A DNA stretch of 64,000 bases, taken from contig CP038134.1 in the NCBI GenBank assembly GCA_004519485.1, positions 434,001 to 498,000 on the forward strand, read 5' to 3'. The DNA comes from Nannochloropsis oceanica (lineage: Eukaryota > Sar > Eustigmatophyceae > Eustigmatales > Monodopsidaceae). Positions 12,532-23,672 of the stretch are shown here, in pieces. Made by a program: the position numbers and the translations under genes. How positions within the stretch are numbered: position 1 is the first letter of the stretch; every line of letters begins with the position of its first letter. Under the pieces are notes generated by a model. That model was not told the origin of the DNA and ran no database searches. It was given only the letters and a program-made list of their open reading frames with translations.

Positions 12532-14442
12532 ATGAAGCGCTCACTCGCGGCCGCCACCACTCAAAAAAGTGCTTCTTCCCGCTGCCGCCGTCGTGCCCTT
12601 CATTGCCTACGCTCTCTCTTGGCCAGCACATTCATGGTCGCCGCGATGGTGCTGACCCACACAGCCACCCCGGTGGACGCCGCGCTCTCGGGAGGCAAAA
12701 AGGGAATGCCATCGGTAGCTGCTGTTACCAAGGTCAAGGCCACGAGCCCGATTTCCCCCAAGTCCACCCCTGCCTCGAAGCTCAGGTATGCAGGGACGCG
12801 GTGTCTGGGAGGGGGCTCCTGTTGGTTAAGCGGTGGAGGGAGGCAATCACCCACTTTCGGCCCTTTTCCCGATACTATTAACAGTGAGAATGATCAGGCC
12901 CTTGCGAGACAGAAGCAGCTTTACAGTCTTTTTGCCGGAGGTATGAAGAAAAGGATGAGGGGATAAGGAGGGGAGGGAGACGGAGGATTGCAACATATAA
13001 TTCACCATTCGCACCCTAACACTCTATTTATTTAATTAAACTTTAAAAAAAGGTCTTGCTGGCGCCGTGGCATCAAGTATAACGTGCCCTATCGAGGTGG
13101 TCAAGACGCAATTACAGTCCTCGCGGATAGGCGGGGGCTCGAACCCTTTTAAGGTCGCTCGGGAGATCTTGGCGGCTGATGGTAAAGAGTGAAAAAGACC
13201 GCCTCTTGTCTGTCGGGGATGATGTCGGGGATGACAGGAGAATTTTCGTTCGTCTGTCGACATTTGTTGTTGTACCAATACCTGGTTTCTCTCTTTCTCT
13301 CTGACTCTCTTTCTCACATTTTTAGGCATACCAGAGTCTTTAATCTGCGGCCTGGCCCCCACCCTCGTCCGCACCATCTACCCTCCCTTTCCCATCTCCT
13401 CCATTCATCTTGGTGTTCTTTTCACCCTATTCATCTCACCATCCCTCTGTATTGTGATATATGTATAACAAACGACAGGCCTAAAGGGGTTCTTCCGCGG
13501 CTTGCCCCCCACCCTGGTCGGTATTATTCCCGCCCGCGCCACCTACTTCTGGGCTTACTCCACGTCCAAGCACGCCCTGACCCCCTCTCTCGGTGACAGC
13601 ACCTTGACGCACATCTTGTCGGGGATCGCCGCTGTACGTTTTTCAAAAAGAAGGAGGGAGGGAGGGAGGGAGGGAGGGAGGGAGAGAGGGAGAGAGAGGC
13701 CTCCAGCTCCTTACTCGCCACTCACACTCTTATCCTCCCTCCCTCCCTCCCTCTCTCCCTCCCTCCCTTCCTCCTTTCCTTTCTGCAGGGCGTGACTGGC
13801 AACACCATCACCAACCCCATCTGGATGGTTAAGACCCGTATGCAGCTCCTGGCCGATGGCGCGGCGGGTCAAAAAGCTTACACCGGGTACCGCAACGCCA
13901 TTTCGCGCATCTACCGCGAAGAAGGGGTAAAAGGCTTTTGGAAGGGCCTCTCCGCCTCTTATTGGGGTTGTTCCGAGGGATGCATTCAATTTGTCGTCTA
14001 TGAAAAGCTCAAGAAACAGCTCTTGATTCGCAACAATGAGAGACGATCTTCTCAAGGCCTAAAAGAGAGTGAGGACTTGCCTCCTGCCTATACTCTCGGG
14101 GCGGCGGCCTTCTCCAAATTCATCGCTACCACGACCACATACCCCCATGAGGTGGTACGGACTCGCTTGAGGGAACAGGCAAGGAATGGTGCCTTCAAAT
14201 ACCGGAGTATGTGGCAGTCTTTGCGGTTGATTGCGAAGGAGGAAGGACGAAGGGGGTTGTATGCCGGGATGGGCACTCACATTGCACGAGTCGTTCCCAA
14301 CACTGCCATCATGTTCTTGTCGTTTGAACTGGTCAACACCTTTTTGGGCCGGCGCTTTACCGAGAAGCAGGCGGCCGGGGATGCGGCGCAACGGTTGGGG
14401 GATGATGCCGAGTTGGGATTTCCGGAGCAGGAGGAGGATTAA
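12532..14442 (+). CDS. Mitochondrial carrier, SLC25A33/36 pyrimidine-nucleotide type
   Basis: Inner-membrane carrier. Model: join 12532-12940, 13053-13181, 13479-13633, 13789-14442, all GT-AG, phases consistent, 448 residues. All three carrier repeats are visible: CPIEVVKTQLQ, NPIWMVKTRMQL and YPHEVVRTRLREQ, each a Px[DE]xx[KR]x[RK] signature. GLPPTLVGIIPARATYFWAY, FWKGLSASYWGCSEGCIQF and the YPHEVVRTRLRE motif match the Rim2/PNC subgroup, which carries pyrimidine nucleotides into mitochondria for RNA and DNA synthesis. The N-terminal 120 residues precede the first repeat and include a basic segment and a hydrophobic stretch; their role is unclear. Intron 2 (13182-13478) carries a decayed duplicate of the start of exon 3. 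Intron 3 has complementary purine and pyrimidine arms. Confidence 0.88.
13326..13380 (+). pseudogene. Relic copy of carrier exon 3 inside intron 2
   Basis: Preceded by a good acceptor (T-rich tract then TTTTAG) in the same phase as the real exon at 13479. Aligned without gaps at an offset of 150 bases, 13348-13369 matches 13498-13519 at 19 of 22 positions and 13341-13380 at about 27 of 40. It reads ICGLAPTLVRTI against FRGLPPTLVGII in the real exon. Similarity fades after about 13380 and no matching donor is seen, so it looks like a truncated tandem duplicate rather than a working alternative exon. Confidence 0.65.
13653..13780 (+). repeat. (GGGA)n and (TCCC)n arms within carrier intron 3
   Basis: The intron 13634-13788 begins with a GGGA/GAGA tract (about 13653-13699) and ends with a CCCT/CTCT tract (about 13734-13780) that runs into the acceptor. 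The two arms are complementary and could pair in the transcript. The G-rich arm could also form a quadruplex. The pyrimidine arm doubles as the polypyrimidine tract. Confidence 0.75.
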
Positions 14443-15105
14443 GGGAAGGAGGGAGGGCGAGATGGAATGGAAAGAGGGATGGGAGACATGAAAGTATGAT
14501 CGGGCTTGAGAAAGGACTCTGATATTTTACAAGAAAGACATATAGCTAACAACGCACAGCTCAGTAAAAAAGAACCAAATGCATAATGCAATGCAACCTC
14601 CCACCCATTCTTGGTTGAAGAGAAAGAAGGACAGAAGGATGAGAAAGGGCTTCACCTCTATGTACACACATCAACCATTTCAACCGCTTCACGTACACTT
14701 GTTGAAAGGCCTAAAAGCTTGATGGCTGGGTGTACGATGACCTGAAGCACTCAACCGGCCTTCATTTCATGACCTTCATGTCCATTGCTCACAAGTCGTT
14801 CCGTCGGTTGCTTTGCTGTGCCGTCTGTGTTCGCTACGTGACACGTTTTCGGCATGCACAGTGCGTGGACCACCACAAGACGTACACAGGTGTCTCACTT
14901 CCCTGACCGAGATTATCTGCCTTAATCGCCCGCTCCATGCTTTTTCGTCGTGGTCGAAGCCTGAAATGATAACATTTTGCTCGCATGCGAAACCCCCCCT
15001 ATTGCACACCCCCACCCAAAATACGCAGTACACAGGCCTCTGTTTGCTGAATAAGCAATCGAATCCTCTCCGATTCTACCTGAACCCTTTCTTCCTTCAA
15101 AGGCC
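14443..15105. other. Intergenic
   Basis: Between the carrier stop and the HyuA-HyuB start, both on the plus strand. It should hold the carrier 3' UTR and the downstream promoter. Open frames are present but none continues sensibly into the next gene. Confidence 0.5.
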
Positions 15106-18100
15106 ATGGCTAACGTCCGGCCTGACGATCGGTACCGGCTCGGGTAAGCAAGTACAAGCACCACACAGAAAGAAGCGTGGGGCGGCAGAATGAGGGGGGA
15201 GAAGGGATGTCACGCATGCACTCAAACGCACACACCATCGCCTCATCCTTTCCCTCTCACGCATATACAGGATTGATGTCGGAGGCACATTTACGGACCT
15301 CCTCCTCGTTAATGTTCGCACAAGCGCAATTTCGGCCAAGGCCAAGGTTCCCTCTACCCCGCACGATCCTAGCGAAGGTGTCCTGAACGGCATCAAGGTG
15401 CGTCTTCCTTTGTGTCGCGTTGCTCCCCCCGTCTTAAAGCTTTAGTGCTTTATAGTATTTGCCCAAATGTTCAGCCCTTCTACACCTCCCTCCTTTCTCA
15501 TCACTTTTACCCGCTTATTACGTTCTCACTACTCCTCCCTCACCGCCCTCCTTTCCCTCCACCCACCCTAGAAAATCTGCGCCATCGCCAATATCGACAT
15601 GGCCCAAGTCGAGCACATTCTCCACGGAACCACCGTTGCAACCAACGCTGTCCTTGAGGGAAAGGGGGTGAATGTGGGGCTCATCACCACGGAGGGGCAT
15701 CGTCAGATACTGCACATCGACCGATCCTTCGTTCCTGGGGTGAGTCGGAAGGGAGGGAAAGGAGGAGAGGGAAGAAGGGGCTCAAAGAAGAAGAAGTGGT
15801 TCGACCACGAATGGAACTGTTCAGCCACACTCCCTTTCTCGCTACCTCCCTCCCTCGCTTCCTCCTCCTCATTCTAGGGGTTGGCCGCCTTTATCGTGTG
15901 GAACAAGGGCCCCCTGCTCGCGCCGCTGGAGGCCACGGTGGAGGTAAAGGAGAGGATTGATGCAGCGGGACGGGTGGTGAGGGGGCTGGATGTCGCGGAT
16001 TTACGGAAGCAGATCGAGGTGTTGAAGAGGGAGAAGGTGGAGGCGGTGACGGTGTGCTTGATGAATGCCTACGTGAATGGAATGCACGAGGAGGCGGTTC
16101 GTGAGGTGCTACGGGAGGAGATGCCCAACATCCCTGTCTCGGTACGTATGTCATGCACGCATCGCCGCTTATTTTGATTTTAGAAGGCTCACCCTCTTTC
16201 CCTCCCTCCCTTCCTCCCCAGATCTCCTCGGAAGTCCTCCCAGAAATGTACGAGTACGAGCGCGCCCTCACCACCGTCGCCAACAGCTACATCTGCCCTA
16301 CCATCAGCACCTACATCACTAATTTACAACGAGCCGTCCAAGGTACAGAGGAATGGAGGGAAGGAAAGAGACAGGGAGGGGGTGCATGTACAAATAACAC
16401 CTTTTGTACGTTTGACCTAATCCTTTTTTCCCTTGTCTGACCTCATCCTTTTCTCCCTTGCCTTACCTCATCCTTTTTTCCCTTCCCTCTCTCCCTCCCT
16501 CCCTCCCACCCTCCCCAGGTTCCAAGCTCTCCATTCTCCGCTCTGACGGTGGTCTTTCCTCCGAAGACAACGCCTGCCGTTTCCCTGTCAATCTGCTCAT
16601 GTCCGGGCCTGCTGGAGGGGTGACAGGCGCCATGTGGATAAGCGACAAGGTCGGGTACGGGAACCTCTTGACCATGGACGTAGGGGGCACGTCAGCTGAC
16701 GTCGCCCTGATCGAAGGCGGCGTCCCTAAACGCAGGAAAGAGACGCGGGTAGGGGACGTAACGGTGCGTGCCCAAGCGCTTGATGTGCATACAGTGGGCG
16801 CAGGAGGAGGATCCATTGCCCATGTCCCTACCCTGACGAACGCCCTACGGGTCGGGCCGGAGAGCGCGGGGGCCATGCCCGGGCCGGCGTGCTACGGCAA
16901 AGGCGGTACCGCACCCACCGTGACGGATGCAAATGTCGTCCTGGGCTACTTGCCATCGGCCTTGTTGGGGGGCGAGTTTAAGTTGGATATAGACGCGGCC
17001 CAGAAGGCCGTGAGCGGGATAGCGGAGAAGCTGGGGATGAATGTCCGTGATGCGGCGAAGGGCATCGTCGACATCGTGAACGAGAAGATGTTCGGGGCGT
17101 TGCGACTTGTGAGTGTAGAACAAGGGTACGTCCACCTTCCAACCTGCTGCCTTATCTGCCTATCTCCTGTCTACCTATCTATATATATACCTTCATACCC
17201 TCCATCATCGCGACTTGGCCCCGGATCCTTCTGGAGGCGCCGGCTCTTTCAGAGTGCCACCGCTGTGTGTGCCAAGCCAACGCTGTGGCCAGACGCTGCG
17301 GCCGGCCCGTGAAAAAATGTCTGTCATTCACCTTCTTTCCTCCCTTCCTCCCTCCCTCCCTCCATCACGGCAGGTACGACCCCCGCGACTTCGCCCTGGT
17401 CAGCTTTGGAGGCGCCGGCTCGCTACATGCCAATGCGGTGGCCAAGCTCATGGGTTCTTGGCCTGTGCTAGTCCCTCCTTCTCCAGGTGTGTTGTGTGCT
17501 TTCGGCGATGCCACCACCCGGACACGACACGATTGCTCGCGATCGTTTGTGAGGGAATTTGCTGAGGTAAAGGCAGAGGAGATTTTGACTATTCTCTCGG
17601 GGCTGGGGGAGCAAGCTGCAGCCTTGTTGGAGAAGGATGGGATAGGGAGGGAAGAGCAGGAGTTGACGTTTGCGGCAGACGTGCGGTACAAAGGACAGGG
17701 ATTGACAATGCCCCTGGGGATTGAGATTGAAAAAATGGAAAGGGAGGGCTTGCTATGGCTGGCGAGTGCGTTTGACGCGGAGCATCGGAAGCAATTCCAC
17801 TTCAGCTTTGACAAGGACCATGAGCTGGTGAATCTTAGGGCGGTAGTGGAGAGCAAGCCCGCCAAGGCAGAAGCCATCAAATTGGAAAAGGCTGGTGGGG
17901 AGGACGCGGGGGAGGCAAGGGTTGGGAAGCAGGAGGTGTATATGGAGGGAAAGATGATGCAGGCTGGGATTTATGACCGGAGGTTACTGAAGGCGGGACA
18001 CGCGGTAGAGGGGCCGGCGATCATCACGGAGATGGATTCAACTACGCTTGTGTTGTCGGATTGTAAGGCAGTGGTGCACGAGACGGGTGTGATTCTGATC

Positions 18101-20158
18101 AACCCCAAGCCTGCTCCTGCTGCTGCTCCTGCGACTCTCTCGGAAAAGAGGCTGAGGGAGAAGGAGGAGAAGGAGGTGGAGGTGGAGGTGGATGTGGTAA
18201 CGCTCGATATTGTTGAGAATGCTCTGAGGTCGATTAAGATTGAGATGGACGCCGTATTGTATAGGACGGCCATGAGTCCGGGTATACGGGAGCAGCATGA
18301 TCAGTTCGGGCTCGTGGCGTCTCCGACCGGGCAGATGGTCGTGGGGCAATTTGGGAGTTTTATTCACGGACTGATGCAGAGCTACACCAAGCCGATTGAG
18401 GATGGGGACGTGATCTTGTTGAGCGATCCCTATTCGTGCGGGGGGGCGGTGTCGCATGCCAATGACTGGTTGGCTGTCATGCCGATTTTTACGGCACCCA
18501 AAACGGAAAGAGTAGAAAAGGGGTGTATAGTGCAGGGGGAGCTGGTGGGGTGGGCAGCGATGTTTGGGCACGTGACAGACATCGGCGGGAAAGTAGCCTG
18601 TTCCATGCCGAATGATGCGTGCACGATCTACGAGGAGGGGGTAGTTATTCCCCCGGTGCGGTTGTATCAGCGGGGGGTATTGAATGAGGATTTGTTGGAG
18701 TTGATATTGCACCAGTGTCGGATGCCGATCTGGAATAAATGTGACTTGATGGCGATTGTTGCGAGCGTCAAGTTGGCCCGGGCGAGGATTTTGGAGCTGT
18801 GTGGGAGGTTTGGAGTGAAAGAGTACTTGAAGGCGTTAGACCTAATGCTGGAGAGGAACAAGATGGCGATGGGTGAGTTGATCCGGACAAGCATCCCGCA
18901 GGAGGAGTTATATTTTGAGGACTACGTTTGCGATGACTCGATGGGGCTGGGACCATTTAAGATTTGTTGTACCATGGAGAAGTTGGAGGGGGGTCGGTTG
19001 AGGTTTGACTTTACGGGGACGGATCGACAGAGTCCCGGGAGTATCAATTTTTTCTTGAACGAGGACATGTTCCGAATGTTTTGTGGTGCTTACATGATTC
19101 AAGTGTTCGACCCTGAGATCGTTCTAAATGATGGGTTTTACTCGTTGCTTGACGTGGTGATTCCGGAGGGGTCCTTGCTGAAGCCCAAAAAGCCGGCGGC
19201 GTTGTCTTGCCGTACGCACGCGCTAGGGAGAATCTTCGACATTTTGACGGGCTTGCTCGGGCAACGACAACCGGAGTATTTATGTGCCGCGGGGTTTAGT
19301 TCAAGCCCGCATATCATGTATTCAGGGAGAGACGAAGGGGGTAAGTGGTTCCAGTACTACGGCATCGGGTTTGGGGGGATTCCAGGGAGGCCCTTCGGGG
19401 ATGGCGCGGACGGGCACAGTTTATGGCCGAGTTTCACGAATATCCCGAATGAATTTATGGAAAAGTACTTTCCAGTGAGGATTGAGCGCTTTTACACGGT
19501 GCCAAACTCGGGTGGGGCGGGGTTGCATAGGGGGGGGAATGGGATTAATATTGTGTATCGGTTTTTGGAGGATGGCGAGTTGTCGATCCACGACGATAGG
19601 TGGTTGACGAGCCCTTGGGGCGTGAATGGAGGGCGACCGGGAGAGAGGAGCCGAAAGATTCTTTACCGGGGCTGTCCGTTGGAAGAGATAGAGGGGGGGG
19701 AGCGTGTGGTGATTCCGAGTAAGTGCGACCATGTGAAGGTGAAAAAGGGGGATGTACTTCATTATATTACCTGGGGAGGAGGAGGATGGGGGGATCCGTT
19801 GATGAGACCGGTCGCGGCTGTAACGGCAGATGTGAGGCGGGGGCTTGTGACTCTTGAGGGAGCGGAGGAGGGGTACGGTGTGGTGGTGTCGAAGGAGGGG
19901 GCTGTAGATCTTACCGCGACGGAGGCAGCGCGCGCAGCACGCTTGTCGGCTGCGGCGGCGGTGGTGAAGCAGGAGGTGATGAGAGGGAGGGAAGGAGAGG
20001 GGAGTAGGCAGGGGGTATTTGATTTTGGGTTTCGGAAGGGGATGAAGGCGACCCAAGAAGAAATTCGGATGCTGTTGTCTCGGTGTGAGGAAGAGACGGG
20101 ATTGGCACCTCCGGTGCTACCTGGGGAGGGGGAGACGCATTGCCATTTGGACAACTAA
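15106..20158 (+). CDS. Hydantoinase/oxoprolinase family protein, HyuA-HyuB fusion
   Basis: ATP-dependent amidohydrolase/carboxylase family. Model: join 15106-15143, 15271-15397, 15572-15739, 15878-16141, 16222-16342, 16519-17125, 17374-20158; phases agree at every junction; 1369 residues. The HyuA half (to about residue 700) shows LGIDVGGTFTD (actin-like ATP site), LHGTTVATNAVLE, MDVGGTSADVALI and GAGGGSIA. The HyuB half shows DIVENALRSIKIEMDAV, RTAMSPGIREQHD, DPYSCGGAVSHANDW and, near the end, GGGGWGDP. Fusion and length resemble eukaryotic 5-oxoprolinase (about 1290 residues), but the HyuB motifs look closer to bacterial hydantoin or ketone-carboxylase HyuB, so the substrate is left open. 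All six introns fall in the first third. Intron 6 holds a relic of exon 7. Confidence 0.88.
16414..16488 (+). repeat. 25-base minisatellite, three copies, in HyuA-HyuB intron 5
   Basis: Three head-to-tail 25-base units, each close to GACCTCATCCTTTTTTCCCTT followed by four variable bases, start at 16414, 16439 and 16464, directly before the TCCC-rich acceptor tract. The units differ at a few positions. Confidence 0.8.
17206..17290 (+). pseudogene. Relic copy of HyuA-HyuB exon 7 start inside intron 6
   Basis: Aligned without gaps at an offset of 175 bases, 17206-17245 matches 17381-17420 at about 30 of 40 positions, including an exact 13-base block (GGAGGCGCCGGCT). It reads RDLAPDPSGGAGS against RDFALVSFGGAGS. 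After a frame change it continues as CQANAVARRCG against LHANAVAKLMG near 17267. The CCCTCCATCA just before the true acceptor also recurs before the relic, so the duplicated unit included the intron end. Confidence 0.72.
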
Positions 20159-20942
20159 TTGAATAGAGGAGGGCTCTTGAGGGGGATTGAGGGGCAAGAG
20201 GAGGAGGAGTGAGAGCAGGACAGGGACGAAGAAGAGGAAGGAAATGAGGATGAATGGGATGTGGATATTAATGAGGCTGAGTTTCGCGTCGTCATCATTT
20301 GAGCACGCGGCAGTGAGCTTGGGATCGAGCAGGATGAGGGGGGAAATGGGAGAAACGACTCCGTATTTCGTGACCTTACGAGTGGACAAGGCGCATCATG
20401 TAGATAGTCGGTCTGTACCATTGTTTCATTCTTGAGAATTTGCATTGTTTGTCCTGTTTTATCTTACTTGTTGCGAAGAAAACTTTGAGGGAAGAAAATA
20501 AGAAGACAGAAGGATGATTCACCACACATGAGGGTGGTACCCATTCTTCAACCTCTAATGTGAGTGGAAGATTGCGCAACAGCCCCCCAAAACAAGAGTT
20601 AGAGAATATTGGACTTAGCAGCATGATCATTTTTCTTTTCGCAAGCACGCAAGGCTTAATCGGTAGAATTTTGTTTTTAAGAAAAGTAGCGCCCATGGGG
20701 ACGTAGAGTGCGATTTAAGGGATGGAAAGAATACGCGCTGCCTACAACAATGCCTGTCTTTCCACTTGCATTCTAATTCTGTAAGATAAGCATGCTATGT
20801 ACCTGGGTGTTCGCATACTTTGTCAGTCACTTTTGCATGGTAAGGCTCCTGGGTCTTTGAGGCTTGGCTGAGCTGCTCGGAACTATATACAATTCTTGCA
20901 ACGTACGCGTTTCCAATATCTCATATCTCAAGTCATAATCGG
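20159..20942. other. Intergenic
   Basis: Between the HyuA-HyuB stop and the PPR-like start. AT-rich in the second half. No gene or repeat recognised. Confidence 0.5.
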
Positions 20943-23672
20943 ATGAGTGGCTACGACAATATCATACCCACGCTTCCTACTCATCCATCGACCGAGAAGA
21001 GGTACAGAGAAAGCATGCGAAAGGGGTTTCCAGTCGCACCTTCCTTTCGGAGGCCCAGGGGGCGAGGCCCAGCCCAAGCATCATCATCAGCATTGTCATC
21101 CTCCTCCTGCTTGCTGTCTCTCCTCCTACGGCCCCTATCCACCACCAACTCGTCTTCATCGGTATCTTCGCCCTCCTCTTCTGTACGTGAAAAGAGGCGA
21201 GAAGCAACCTCCAGCAGCGGCAGGAGGAAACGGCGGCTCGTCGAGGACATGGCGATCGCAAGCGCGACGACTGCCCATCGGCTAGGGCGCTGGGAGCGGG
21301 TCGTGCCCGCTTCGTCGCGCATGATGGAGTATCTGGGAACCCCCTCGTCTGTAGGGGTCTTCCCGACTGCTACTGCCGCCGCTAGTGCCGCCTCCAACAC
21401 CACCAATTCCACCCTAACATCTGCATTGCAACTGGCCCGTTTCTACCTCGGTAGGGGTGATATCAAAGCAGCACGCGAGCTGCTATTTGCCCTGCAAGAC
21501 GGTCAGTTGGGCTCATCCACTACTCCCCAAGTACCTTCTGTCCTTCTCCGCCCCCTTTTTCAGCAACTCCTCGAAGCTCAATTTGAGACTAAAGACGCAT
21601 CGATGGCAATGGAGGTAGCAACTCGCATGGTCCAGGCGGGGCGGCACCTCACCCCAGAATTGATCGTCGGACTTTTGAAGGTATGCGGAGGGGCACGAAT
21701 CGACATCCTTGCCACCTGGTGGGCGCAACAGCAGCGGGCAATACCATGGAAAGATAGTCGTGACATATGCCTCGCTCTCTTGGATGTGCTAGGCGCTGCT
21801 TCTCCTTGTGCTCCTCAACAAGCAACCAAAACGACAGCAGCAGCGGTAGTAGCAGCCATGCAGATCCTGCCCAGCGTGCAAGATGTTTGGGATGCTCTTT
21901 GTTACCACGGCCCCCCTCCAGCCTCCGCATATGCCTCGCGGATCACAGGGCTAGCAGCAGTAGCAAAGGCAACGACAACAGCAGCAGCACCTTCAAAAGA
22001 TTGTATGAATCTCTCGGGGTTGCTCGTCTCTGCAGTCCAGGATTTTGCAGCGCAAGAAGAAGATGTCAAGGCCCGTCGTTTAATTTTCAGGGTAGCAGCT
22101 CAAGCCATGCTACAGCAGCAGGATGAGGGCGGAAGCGTGAGTGGCCTCAAGCAGGTCCTCCAATCCCTCCCCGTTTCCTCGACCTCCTCCTCCTCAATAG
22201 CAGCCGACACAGAGCTATACATTCATCTCCTCCACCTCCTCTCTAATGCCCGACTGGATGCACTCGATGTGCTGTGGTCAAATGTGTCACAAGCCTTCAA
22301 AGTCAATCCCACGAACAGCGGCAGCTCCCCTCTCTTACCCCTCAGTCTCATTCTAGCCTACTGCCGCGTCGCCCTCCCCAGTAACAGTCCCACGCACACC
22401 AACCAAGCACTAACCTTGCTGCACGAACACTTTTCTACCACCACACCGACCACCAGCGGAAGGAATGGTCCACTTCTAGATCTGGACGATGTGGCCCTCG
22501 TCTTGGAATCTCTCTGTTCCCAAGACCAAAAAGAAGAAGTCCAAAATTTACAGAAATACCTTCCTCCATCCCTTCACTCCTCCCCTTTTGCCACTCCCCT
22601 AAGTCGCGCTTTGTTAAAATGTGCAGCACTTGAGGGGAAACCCGGTCGAGCCATTGCGTATTTACATCGACTCATGGGCAAGGACGAGGGTGGGAAGCAG
22701 GGAGGGAGGGAGGGTGGGAGGGATGTGACCCAGCCGGCAGATTATGAGGCAGCGCTGCAGGCGTTGGCACGCGTGGAGTTGTCGACAGCGACGATGAGAG
22801 AACGAGAATTAGCTCAAAATCCTCTTGGTTTTCTCTCGTGGGTGCTTGAGGAGGGGTTGATGAAAAGAACACAAACTGCTGCTGCTACTGCTGCTGTTGG
22901 CGGCGCAGAGGGTGGTGCTCTTACCCCTACGGCGACGCATGCCGCCCTGCGCATCCTTCGACGGGCTTGCGAGGAGGATGGGGAGGGTGGACGGGTAGGG
23001 GGTCACAGGGAGGCATTCGTACAGCGTGCGGTCGCCTTGGTGAGCAAGCTAGTCGCAGAGGGACATGAGACTAACGATGCCTTATGCGAGGACCTTGTGG
23101 GTGTGGCAGTATGGGGGGTCAGTTTACATCGTGCCATTGGAATAGTTAGGGAAATGGAGCAAACCCTTGCTGCGCCTGCTTCTTTGGCGCGGGCACACGC
23201 CCTCTTGATCAAGTGCTTGGCCCGAAGGGGGGATTTGGGAGCAGCGGAGGAGTGGTTGGTAAGGATGAATACCTTGACGGGGGAGGGACCGAGCGAGGGC
23301 GTGCTGGATGCCTTTGCCCTTGCGTATGCCTCAGAAGGGAATGTCCCTTCGGGGTTGTCTATGTTACAGGGGTGTTATACTCAATATGGAGCCAGGCCAT
23401 CGGCAGGGGCTTTCAGGAAAGTGTTTGAAAGGTGCCTGGGAGGGGGAGAGGGAGGGGGAGAGGATCTCTATGAGGCTCAACGGGCCGTAATTATTGCGCA
23501 ACAGCTTTGGGCAGGAGAGGCAGAGGAAGGAGGGGAGGGCAGGGGCTTTGTTGAAGAGCTGGAGGGGCGGTTGACAATGGCTAAGGCGGAAGCGGCGGCG
23601 TCGGCGGTGCCCACGATGCCTGTTGTAGAAGCAGCGGCGGTGACGGCAGCAGACAAGCATGAATCACCATAA
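20943..23672 (+). CDS. Helical-repeat protein, PPR-like, probably organellar
   Basis: Single-exon frame of 909 residues from the ATG at 20943. The N-terminus is rich in Arg and Ser with few acids, like a mitochondrial or plastid presequence. The rest is almost entirely alpha-helical with degenerate paired-helix units. The clearest are ARFYLGRGDIKAARELLFAL (about residue 165) and, near the C-terminus, HALLIKCLARRGDLGAAEEW followed by LDAFALAYASEGNVPSGLSM, the usual spacing of pentatricopeptide repeats. PPR proteins bind organellar RNA for processing or translation. The repeats are too worn to predict a target, and a TPR-type protein remains possible. Low-complexity Ser, Ala and Gly-Glu-Gly runs interrupt the helices. 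Confidence 0.55.
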   Translation: MSGYDNIIPTLPTHPSTEKRYRESMRKGFPVAPSFRRPRGRGPAQASSSALSSSSCLLSLLLRPLSTTNSSSSVSSPSSSVREKRREATSSSGRRKRRLVEDMAIASATTAHRLGRWERVVPASSRMMEYLGTPSSVGVFPTATAAASAASNTTNSTLTSALQLARFYLGRGDIKAARELLFALQDGQLGSSTTPQVPSVLLRPLFQQLLEAQFETKDASMAMEVATRMVQAGRHLTPELIVGLLKVCGGARIDILATWWAQQQRAIPWKDSRDICLALLDVLGAASPCAPQQATKTTAAAVVAAMQILPSVQDVWDALCYHGPPPASAYASRITGLAAVAKATTTAAAPSKDCMNLSGLLVSAVQDFAAQEEDVKARRLIFRVAAQAMLQQQDEGGSVSGLKQVLQSLPVSSTSSSSIAADTELYIHLLHLLSNARLDALDVLWSNVSQAFKVNPTNSGSSPLLPLSLILAYCRVALPSNSPTHTNQALTLLHEHFSTTTPTTSGRNGPLLDLDDVALVLESLCSQDQKEEVQNLQKYLPPSLHSSPFATPLSRALLKCAALEGKPGRAIAYLHRLMGKDEGGKQGGREGGRDVTQPADYEAALQALARVELSTATMRERELAQNPLGFLSWVLEEGLMKRTQTAAATAAVGGAEGGALTPTATHAALRILRRACEEDGEGGRVGGHREAFVQRAVALVSKLVAEGHETNDALCEDLVGVAVWGVSLHRAIGIVREMEQTLAAPASLARAHALLIKCLARRGDLGAAEEWLVRMNTLTGEGPSEGVLDAFALAYASEGNVPSGLSMLQGCYTQYGARPSAGAFRKVFERCLGGGEGGGEDLYEAQRAVIIAQQLWAGEAEEGGEGRGFVEELEGRLTMAKAEAAASAVPTMPVVEAAAVTAADKHESP

